In this document: positions 15,676 through 21,262 of the stretch, in pieces
Layout: the number at the start of each line of letters is the position of its first letter
How positions within the stretch are numbered: the stretch's first letter is position 1
From: Comamonadaceae bacterium
Lineage (GTDB): Bacteria > Pseudomonadota > Gammaproteobacteria > Burkholderiales > Burkholderiaceae_C
Assembly: GCA_947374485.1 (NCBI GenBank)
Contig: CANCCF010000058.1
Coordinates: forward strand, 1 to 21,262
Length of the DNA: 21,262 bases
Direction: 5' to 3'
Program-made: the position numbers and the translations under genes
Notes under the pieces: model-generated
What the model saw: only the letters and a program-made list of their open reading frames with translations
Databases searched by the model: none
Told to the model about the DNA's origin: nothing

Positions 15676-15997
15676 CGATTGACCTCCTTTGCCAGTCTTG
15701 CCAATATTCACACGCGCGATCGACATCTGCGTCCTGTGATCGCTTGTCGCCGCCGCACAGCAGCAAGACAACTTCCTTGGCGGCGACTGCGTAATACACC
15801 CGATATCCTGCACCGACATCAATTTTCAACTCCTATACGCCATCACGACAAAATTTGTGATCGCCAAAATTGCCGTGCTCAATGCGATTTACGCGCCTTG
15901 TGACCGCAACTTTCGCCGTTAGGTCACGCAATTTGCGGAGCCAATCGAGGTAGACATCCTTTTCGTCAGAAGTAAGGTAGTGCCGAATTCCGTACAT
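15665..15997 (-). pseudogene. RelE/HigB-like toxin gene with in-frame amber stop
   Basis: Read through, this is a 110-residue toxin of the phage Gp49/HigB-like addiction-module killer family: MYGIRHYLTSDEKDVYLDWL, VTRRVNRIEHGNFGDHKFCRDGV, then ELKIDVGAGYRVYYAVAAKEVVLLLCGGDKRSQDADVDRACEYWQDW (read in parts). Codon 55 is TAG (15835-15833) where the family has Trp (DGVWEL), so a single TGG-to-TAG change explains it. Everything after the stop stays in frame and family-like, so the lesion is likely recent or a sequencing error. Because of this stop the gene is easily missed. The last 11 bases overlap the antitoxin start. The toxin is expected to be inactive, since the truncated product lacks the core beta-strands. 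Confidence 0.88.
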
Positions 15998-16002
15998 GGT
16001 TT

Positions 16003-16031
16003 ATTTTCGTTTTTAGACGAATTTCAGTCAA
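16003..16031 (-). promoter_or_regulatory. Possible promoter of the toxin-antitoxin pair
   Basis: On the minus strand TTGACT (16031-16026) is followed after 17 bases by GAAAAT (16008-16003), just upstream of the toxin start at 15997. The -35 is good, the -10 weak. Confidence 0.4.
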
Positions 16032-16068
16032 GTGATACGCGCTTGGCAGTCGAGCAGCTCAACCAAGC

Positions 16069-17622
16069 CTAAGCCACCCGGTGAATCTCCACCCGGCTTA
16101 AAGCCACCACATTGCCGGCCTCCACCCACACGCGTATCTCCAGGTCGGTGCAATCCGTCTCCACCTCAAAGGCCAGCGCGCGTTCGCTGGTTTCGCCCAG
16201 GCTGTAGCTGTACAGGTCGCCCCGGGCCAGCAGGTGGTTGCCGCCGCGCATGGCCACTTCGATGTTCGGGTTGGGGCCCGGCTCGCCGGCAAAGCTGCCC
16301 TGCAGGCGAACCTCGTAGCGGCCGGCTGCCAGGTAGATGTAGGGCCCATACACCAGGTGGCCGGCTTGGCCCGTGCTGTGGATCTGCCGCCCGGCGCGCC
16401 GCCCGCCGTTGCTTTTCAGGCGGGCGTCACTGCCATGCAGGCGCACCACGCCATCAGCCTCCCATTCCTGGTACCACTGCCCACCCAGCAGCACGTCCAG
16501 CAACTGCGCCGTGCATTCTTTCCAGGTCTGCCGTGGCATGTGCGTAGACTGCGGCGCCTCGCCCCTGGCATGCAAGCCCAGCCACAGCTGCACGGCCGCC
16601 GCCAGGGAGGAGGGCTCCAGGCCCGAGAAGTAAAAGGCGTGTTGACCCGCCACCTCGCGAAACACCGGCAAATCGCGCGCCAGTATGGGCACCTGGTGCC
16701 GCGCCGCCTCAATCAGCGGCAGGCCAAAGCCTTCACCCTCACTGGGCGCCAGCAAGCAGGTGGCGGCGGCATACAGCTGGTCGAGGTATTCGTCGCTGAC
16801 ATCGTCGGGCCAGTGCAGGCGCCGCCCCATCTCCGGGTGGCCCTTCAGGCGAAAGGCAAAGCCCTCCATATGCCAGCCCGGCCGTCCCACCACCACCAGA
16901 TTGACGTTCACACCCGCCTTCCAAAGCTGCTCAAACGCCGCCAGGGTTTGCACATGGCCCTTGCGCGGCTCTATGGTGCCCACCATCAAAAAGCTGGGTG
17001 CCGCTGCCAGTGCGGCCAGCAGCTGCGGCGCATTGGCCGGCACACCCTGCGTGGGCTTGGAGTCGGCCAGATCGGCACCCAGGTGGAACCAGCCAATCTT
17101 GAGTGGACGCAAGCGCCTGGGCCCCTCTACGGTGAGCCACTGCGCCACCTCATCGGCCACCGAGCGCGACACACACACCACCCCGTCAGCGCGCGCCAGC
17201 CGCCCCAGCCACAGCCGGTGGTTCTCTTCCGTGCCTTCGGGAAAGTACTGCGGCTTCCAGATGGGCAACAAATCGTGCACGCCAAAAAACACCTTGACGC
17301 CCAGGCTGCGCAGATCCGCGTAGTAGTCCGCCTGCATCAGCAGCACCTCGGGCTGCAGCTCCAGGCGCAGAAAAATGTCACCCGCCTGCGGCTCTATGGG
17401 GGCGTCCACAACGGCCTGGGCCTGGGTCACACCGCCAAAGGCCTGCGCAAAGTGGCGCGCGTAGTAATAGCCCTCCAGGTTGCGATGGGCCAGCACCGGC
17501 TCCACCGTGTAGCCCTCTGGCGGGTTGGCCAGCAGCTGCACCAGCACGCTGCGCACCACCCGCTGAATGCCGGTCTGGATGTCGAGCTCGGACAGCTCCG
17601 AGATGTCATAGAAAAGTTGCAT
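16069..17622 (-). CDS. GT4-type glycosyltransferase with C-terminal beta-rich domain
   Basis: A 517-residue protein. The N-terminal part MQLFYDISELSELDIQTGIQRVVRSVL resembles a recurrent opening of LPS/capsule glycosyltransferases. The GT-B catalytic part shows VFFGVHDLLPIWKPQYFP (111-128), FLMVGTIEPRKGHVQTL (211-227), and the E-x7-E motif EGEGFGLPLIEAA with Glu297 and Glu305. Residues about 395-517 form an additional domain of alternating strands (HSTGQAGHLVYGPYIYLAAGRYEV and later FEVETDCTDLEIRVWVE, each a separate piece), likely a carbohydrate-binding beta-sandwich. ATG 17622 is preferred to the longer frame from 17646 because of the family start and a GGCGGA upstream. It stands between two toxin-antitoxin pairs, all on the same strand. 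Confidence 0.9.
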   Translation of the reverse strand: MQLFYDISELSELDIQTGIQRVVRSVLVQLLANPPEGYTVEPVLAHRNLEGYYYARHFAQAFGGVTQAQAVVDAPIEPQAGDIFLRLELQPEVLLMQADYYADLRSLGVKVFFGVHDLLPIWKPQYFPEGTEENHRLWLGRLARADGVVCVSRSVADEVAQWLTVEGPRRLRPLKIGWFHLGADLADSKPTQGVPANAPQLLAALAAAPSFLMVGTIEPRKGHVQTLAAFEQLWKAGVNVNLVVVGRPGWHMEGFAFRLKGHPEMGRRLHWPDDVSDEYLDQLYAAATCLLAPSEGEGFGLPLIEAARHQVPILARDLPVFREVAGQHAFYFSGLEPSSLAAAVQLWLGLHARGEAPQSTHMPRQTWKECTAQLLDVLLGGQWYQEWEADGVVRLHGSDARLKSNGGRRAGRQIHSTGQAGHLVYGPYIYLAAGRYEVRLQGSFAGEPGPNPNIEVAMRGGNHLLARGDLYSYSLGETSERALAFEVETDCTDLEIRVWVEAGNVVALSRVEIHRVA

Positions 17623-17701
17623 GTTGTATCCGCCAGCGCCACACACTCCGGGTGGAGCCGCAGCCTTTGAAGGCCATAGCGTAAGGGATTACGCGTGCAT
17701 A

Positions 17702-18127
17702 TCAGCGCCGCACGCTCCAGGGGTTAATGACTTGCAAACCAGCGGCCTCAAAGGGCCCAGTGTCACGCGTGGCAACCATCAAACCATGTGCGGCAGCCGT
17801 TGCTGCAATGTAGCCATCTGCAGGTGCAATCGCTTTGCCGTCCAGGCGCGCCCGCGCGCGAAGCTCCGCATAAGCTTCTGAGGCGGCAGCATCAAACGGC
17901 AAGATGCGGCCAATGAACAAAGGCAAGATGCGTACTTCAAGGCTGGCATGCAAGGTATCTTTTCGCTTGCCAGGCGGCAGTGCCGCAATCCCGAAACGCA
18001 ACTCCGCCAAACTGATTGCAGACAGGTAGAGCGTTTCAACCATTTGCCCGTCCAGCCAGTTCAAAACGCCCACATCGCCAGCCAACTTCAGTGGCTCTGA
18101 CACGACGTTGGTATCGAGAAGAATCAT
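17702..18127 (-). CDS. PIN-domain ribonuclease toxin (VapC/FitB-like)
   Basis: A 141-residue PIN-domain toxin, a Mg-dependent ribonuclease. The acidic active-site residues are all present: Asp5 (MILLDTNVVSE), Glu42 (ISLAELRFG), Asp104 (APADGYIAATA) and Asp122 (VATRDTGPFE). The length is typical. The TNVVSEPLK opening is closer to the FitB subgroup than to enteric VapC. The ATG overlaps the antitoxin stop by 4 bases (ATGA), so both are translated from one message. Nothing looks broken, so the toxin is probably functional. Confidence 0.95.
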   Translation of the reverse strand: MILLDTNVVSEPLKLAGDVGVLNWLDGQMVETLYLSAISLAELRFGIAALPPGKRKDTLHASLEVRILPLFIGRILPFDAAASEAYAELRARARLDGKAIAPADGYIAATAAAHGLMVATRDTGPFEAAGLQVINPWSVRR

Positions 18128-18363
18128 TCGAAACTTATCGGATCTTCGGTTGATTTGTCGCGCTCGATCAGCAGATCAAAGCCCCCGGCCTGCTGGCCTA
18201 TTTCAGCCAACAAGGAGCCCAGTTTGACGCGACTTTCCGGGCGGGCCACGCTTTCAAGAATAGCTCGAACTTCAGCTTCGGTACTTCGGCCTGCCTTTGC
18301 GGCTCGCGCACGCAATGCGCGGTGCGTCTCCTCAGGCAAATTTCGGACGGTAATGGATGACAT
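18124..18363 (-). CDS. Ribbon-helix-helix antitoxin (FitA/VapB-like)
   Basis: A 79-residue antitoxin. The N-terminal MSSITVRNLPEETHRALRARAAKAGRSTEAEVRAILE is split between the strand SITVRNL, which reads DNA, and two helices of the ribbon-helix-helix fold. The C-terminal half (LLAEIGQQAGGFDLLIERD) should bind and block the toxin. The start at 18363 has a GGAG Shine-Dalgarno 5 bases upstream; an ATG five codons earlier (18378) is less likely. It is the first gene of the pair, 75 bases after the end of cysQ on the same strand. Confidence 0.93.
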   Translation of the reverse strand: MSSITVRNLPEETHRALRARAAKAGRSTEAEVRAILESVARPESRVKLGSLLAEIGQQAGGFDLLIERDKSTEDPISFE

Positions 18364-18438
18364 GGCTTCTCCATTCACTCAGTGGTGGCGGTGATTGCAT
18401 CATAGCCAGAGTGACACCATTGCGCGCCATGTTGGGAT

Positions 18439-19260
18439 TCACAGGACACGCACCCCACCCGCCACCGCCACAAACTCCGGATTCAACAAAGCCCTCTGCA
18501 GCCCATAGTGCAGCGGCTGCCCCTCCCAATCCAGCACCGCGCCGCCAGCCGCCTCCAGCACGCACTGCGCGGCGGCCGTGTCCCATTGGCTGGTGGGGCC
18601 AAAGCGCGGGTACACATCGGCCTGGCTTTCGGCAATGCGGCAAAACTTGAGCGAGCTGCCCGCCGCCACAAAGCTGTGCGCGCCCTCCAGTGTGGCCAGC
18701 CAGGCCGCCAGCTTGTCGCCGCCATGCGAGCGGCTGCCTATCACCCGCAGGGGCGCGTCCTCTGCCCGTGCGCCAGGCTGCAGGCGGCGCTCGGCGCCAT
18801 TGGCAGTGCGCTTGTACGCACCCAGCCCTCGGGCGGCGTAAAACAGCTCGCCCAGGGCCGGCGCAAGCACCACGCCCAGCACCGGCACGCCGTCCTGCAC
18901 CAGCGCAATGTTCACGGTGAACTCGCCATTGCGCTTGAGGAACTCCTTGGTGCCGTCCAGCGGGTCCACCAGAAAAAACGTGTCTGCCGCCTGGCTGCCG
19001 GCGCTGCGCGACTCTTCCGACAGGATGTACACGCCCGGGTACACCGCTGTGAGCGCCTGGCGTATCAGGGCGTCTGCACGCAGGTCGGCCTCGGTCAGCG
19101 GGCTGGCGTCTTCCTGCCCCGCGTTCTTTTGCCAGACCGCGCCACCCCGCTGGTACACGGCCATGATCTCCTGGCTCGCGGCCTGGGCAATGTGGCACAG
19201 CGTCTGCAACTGCCTCTGCGGCTCTGCCTGCAGCGCCGCCTGCGTTGCCCTCAGCAGCAC
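18439..19260 (-). CDS. cysQ: 3'(2'),5'-bisphosphate nucleotidase (CysQ)
   Basis: A 273-residue inositol-monophosphatase-fold enzyme that converts 3'-phosphoadenosine 5'-phosphate (PAP) to AMP, removing the by-product of PAPS use. Motifs: LSEES (80-84), the metal-binding FLVDPLDGTKEF (96-107, with Asp99 and Asp102) and the C-terminal SQWDTAAAQ (Asp227). The GTG at 19260 is chosen because GGAG lies 8 bases upstream and it overlaps the end of the CysN/C-like gene by only 10 bases; an ATG at 19299 would overlap by 49. Its place directly behind an APS kinase gene supports PAPS metabolism. The downstream gene is the FitA-like antitoxin. Confidence 0.9.
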   Translation of the reverse strand: MLLRATQAALQAEPQRQLQTLCHIAQAASQEIMAVYQRGGAVWQKNAGQEDASPLTEADLRADALIRQALTAVYPGVYILSEESRSAGSQAADTFFLVDPLDGTKEFLKRNGEFTVNIALVQDGVPVLGVVLAPALGELFYAARGLGAYKRTANGAERRLQPGARAEDAPLRVIGSRSHGGDKLAAWLATLEGAHSFVAAGSSLKFCRIAESQADVYPRFGPTSQWDTAAAQCVLEAAGGAVLDWEGQPLHYGLQRALLNPEFVAVAGGVRVL

Positions 19261-20774
19261 AGCGCGGGCTCCAGGCTCAGCAGCAGCTGCTCCACGCATT
19301 CATCGGGCCAGAACTCTGCCGTACGCAGATGCACATCCGGGTGCGTGGGCGCCTCATACGGGCTGTCGATGCCGGTAAAGTCTTTGAGCTCGCCCTTGCG
19401 CGCCTTGGCATACAGGCCCTTGGTGTCACGGCGCTCGCACATCGCCAGCGGCGAGTCCACAAACACCTCCACAAACTCACCCCGGGCAAACAGGCTGCGC
19501 GCCATCGCCCGCTCGGCCGCAAACGGCGAGATAAAGCTCACCAGCACCACCAGCCCGGCATCCACCATCAGTCGCGCCACCTCGGCCACACGGCGGATGT
19601 TCTCCACCCGGTCTGCCTCGCTAAAGCCCAGGTTGCGGTTGAGCCCCTGGCGCACGTTGTCGCCATCCAGCAAATACGTGTGGCGTCCCTCGGCGTACAG
19701 GCGCTTTTCCAGCAGGTTGGCCAGGGTGGACTTGCCCGAGCCCGACAAACCGGTAAACCAGATACAGCGCGGTGTCTGCAGCTTCAGGTTGGCGCGCGCC
19801 GTCTTGTTGAGCTCCAGCCTTTGCCAATAAACGTTGCTGGCGCTGCGCAGCACCAGCTGCAGGCTGCCCATGCCCACCGTCTCCTGCGTCAGCGTGTCCA
19901 CCAGCGCAAAGCGGCGCAGCGCCGTGTCCGAGGCCTTGGGCGCAAACGGCAGCGGCGCGTTGGTAGACAGGCTGACCACGGCCATCTCGTTTTGCTCCAG
20001 CACCTTGGCGGCCAGGTGCGCGCCCCGGTTCACATCCTCCCGGTACTTGATGTCGGTAATGCTCACGCCCACCTCCTGGCCCGCCATCTGCAGCAGGTAC
20101 TGCCGCCCGGGTGCCAGGGCATGCGCATGCACCCACAGCAGCTGGGCCTCAAACTGGTCGGCCATCTCGGCAGGGGCCTGCAGCTCGCGCAGCACCTCAT
20201 CGGTCTCTGGCGGCGGGCCTTGCGTGTCCACCGTGCTCAGATACTGCAAGAGCGTGGGGCCGCTGTACCAGGGCATGTGGGGGCTCATCCGCACCACGTT
20301 GTCGCCGCCCAGGGCCGCGGTGGGAATGGCCTGCACGCTGGCAAAACCCAGGGCACTGGAGAAGCGGCCGTACTCGGCCACTATGGCGCCAAAGGCGGCC
20401 TCGTCAAAGCCTGCCAGGTCCATCTTGTTCACCGCCAGCACCACATGCGTTATGCCCATCATGGCCAGAATGCGGCTGTGCAGGCGGCCCTGCGATTGCA
20501 GCCCCTCACAGGCATCCACCACCACCAGCGCCAGGCTGGCAGACGTGGCGCCGCTGGCCATGTTGCGGGTGTGCTGCGCATCGCCTGGGGTATCGGCCAC
20601 GACAAAGCTGCGTTGCTGTGTGGTGAAGTGGCGCAGGCTCACTTCAAAACGGGTGGCGGGCTCTGGAAGTGCTGGCGCGTTAGCCAGGGCAGGGCAGGTG
20701 GACTGCAGACTGGTGATCAGCGCGCTTTTGCCGTTGTTGGCACTGCCACAAGTGACAAAACGCAGCGTATCCAT
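19251..20774 (-). CDS. CysN/CysC-like fusion: reduced CysN GTPase half and complete APS kinase
   Basis: A 507-residue protein. Residues 1-320 resemble CysN: P-loop CGSANNGKSAL (9-19), VVADTPGDAQHTRNM (58-72), NKMD (116-119), GGDNVV then MPWYSGPTLLQYLSTVD (156-183), and the third-domain block VTDIKYR-like ITDIKYREDVN (239-249). Compared with normal CysN two parts are missing: the switch I region with EREQGITID, and the second-domain beta-barrel after MPWYSGP. The DTPGHEQ His is replaced (DTPGDAQ). Residues 335-507 are a complete APS kinase: GLSGSGKST (342-350), DGDNVRQGLN (370-379), FISPF with Ser416, and KGLYAKARKGE. The start at 20774 has an AAGGAG Shine-Dalgarno. No cysD is seen. Role in making PAPS is plausible; sulfurylase activity of the first half is doubtful. 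Confidence 0.9.
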   Translation of the reverse strand: MDTLRFVTCGSANNGKSALITSLQSTCPALANAPALPEPATRFEVSLRHFTTQQRSFVVADTPGDAQHTRNMASGATSASLALVVVDACEGLQSQGRLHSRILAMMGITHVVLAVNKMDLAGFDEAAFGAIVAEYGRFSSALGFASVQAIPTAALGGDNVVRMSPHMPWYSGPTLLQYLSTVDTQGPPPETDEVLRELQAPAEMADQFEAQLLWVHAHALAPGRQYLLQMAGQEVGVSITDIKYREDVNRGAHLAAKVLEQNEMAVVSLSTNAPLPFAPKASDTALRRFALVDTLTQETVGMGSLQLVLRSASNVYWQRLELNKTARANLKLQTPRCIWFTGLSGSGKSTLANLLEKRLYAEGRHTYLLDGDNVRQGLNRNLGFSEADRVENIRRVAEVARLMVDAGLVVLVSFISPFAAERAMARSLFARGEFVEVFVDSPLAMCERRDTKGLYAKARKGELKDFTGIDSPYEAPTHPDVHLRTAEFWPDECVEQLLLSLEPALCC

Positions 20775-20820
20775 CGGCAGTCTCCTTCTTGTATTTTTAC
20801 CCCTCAAGTTGGGGGATAAG

Positions 20821-20840
20821 CACCGCCAACGATAGCGGTG
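20821..20840. repeat. Short inverted repeat between gmd and the CysN/C-like gene
   Basis: CACCGC (20821-20826) and GCGGTG (20835-20840) are exact complements with an 8-base loop; a C-run/G-run pair (20799-20815) lies next to it. No T-run follows on the minus strand, so it may be only a weak terminator or a processing hairpin. Confidence 0.4.
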
Positions 20841-20866
20841 GATTCCCAATTATTACCGTTGTGCGG

Positions 20867-21262
20867 TCAATGCTCGGAGCTGATGGATACCTTGTGCCCA
20901 TGAGTGTTCAAGAGCGCATGTTGGCGGGCGGTTTGCAGGTCTGCAGCCACCATCTCTGCACACATTTGCTGCACCGTTATCTCGGGCACCCAGCCCAGCT
21001 TGGTCTTGGCCTTGGTGGGGTCACCCAGCAGTGTTTCAACTTCGGTGGGCCTGAAATAACGGGGGTCCACGCGCACCACCACATCGCCCGCCTTCAATGC
21101 CGGCGCCTTGTCACCTTGCACACTGGCAACAACGGCCACTTCATCTGCCCCCGTGCCTTCAAAGCGCACGGTAACGCCCAACTCGGCAGCACTCCATTCA
21201 ATGAACTGGCGCACGCTGTATTGCACACCTGTGGCAATCACAAAGTCTTCCGCCTGTTCCTG
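20867..21262 (-). CDS. gmd: GDP-mannose 4,6-dehydratase, C-terminal part
   Basis: The last about 131 residues of an NADP-dependent dehydratase that makes GDP-4-keto-6-deoxymannose, the precursor of GDP-fucose, GDP-rhamnose and related sugars. The visible parts are EDFVIATGVQYSVRQFIEWSA, then VRVDPRYFRPTEVETLLGDPTKAKTKLGW, in pieces strongly typical of Gmd. The N-terminal NAD-binding domain lies outside the window. It is upstream of the CysN/C-like gene on the same strand, 92 bases away, and probably supplies a deoxy sugar to the polysaccharide made by this locus. Confidence 0.94.
   Translation of the reverse strand, partial: QEQAEDFVIATGVQYSVRQFIEWSAAELGVTVRFEGTGADEVAVVASVQGDKAPALKAGDVVVRVDPRYFRPTEVETLLGDPTKAKTKLGWVPEITVQQMCAEMVAADLQTARQHALLNTHGHKVSISSEH

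Noticed and set aside
17679..17694. GCGTAA/TTACGC hairpin between the PIN toxin and the GT4 gene
   Set aside because: Only 6 bp and no T-run on either strand; it is too weak to be called a terminator.
15364..18363. Whether the two toxin-antitoxin pairs mark a transposon or integrated phage
   Set aside because: No transposase, integrase, terminal repeats or attachment-site duplication could be seen around them.

Overview
The window looks like a chromosomal segment of a betaproteobacterium, most likely Burkholderiales/Comamonadaceae. This is inferred from the high G+C codon use, the glycine-cleavage operon with a tandem riboswitch, and the style of the capsule and metabolic proteins. No database search was possible. 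Nearly everything is on the minus strand. No insertion sequence, rRNA or CRISPR array was seen.

Region 1 (1-2280, minus): the glycine cleavage operon gcvT-gcvH-gcvP (gcvP cut by the window edge), led by a tandem glycine riboswitch. The riboswitch leads into a stem-rich stretch ending at the gcvT ribosome binding site. Region 2 (2314-4886, minus): ETF-ubiquinone oxidoreductase and an SDR of the 3-hydroxyacyl-CoA dehydrogenase type. A perfect 22-bp palindrome lies upstream of the SDR, which suggests control by a fatty-acid or branched-chain amino-acid degradation regulator.

Region 3 (4947-6890): tRNA-Val(GAC) with its promoter and terminator, a possible small gene that overlaps strong DNA palindromes, a small XRE regulator, about 650 bp with no convincing gene, and a GNAT acetyltransferase.

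Region 4 (6912-15236): a surface polysaccharide locus. On the minus strand, an outer-membrane polysaccharide export lipoprotein, a GT4 glycosyltransferase, a KpsS-type Kdo transferase, an SDR and an LtaS-like membrane phosphotransferase form one chain in which neighbouring genes touch or overlap at most junctions. Divergently on the plus strand sit an FkbM methyltransferase and a second GT4 enzyme. KpsS plus the export lipoprotein point to an ABC-transporter-dependent (group 2 type) capsule; no ABC transporter genes are in the window.

Region 5 (15364-21262, minus): the 3' end of GDP-mannose 4,6-dehydratase, a CysN/CysC-like fusion with a strongly reduced GTPase half, CysQ, a FitAB/VapBC toxin-antitoxin pair, a GT4 enzyme with an extra C-terminal beta-rich domain, and a second toxin-antitoxin pair whose toxin gene carries an in-frame amber stop while the antitoxin is intact.

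The most notable points are the reduced CysN half fused to a complete APS kinase next to cysQ in a sugar locus (possible PAPS supply for polysaccharide sulfation), the nonsense-mutated toxin with intact antitoxin, the gcv leader in which the gcvT Shine-Dalgarno is complementary to aptamer-2 sequence, and the palindrome-dense small locus after tRNA-Val.
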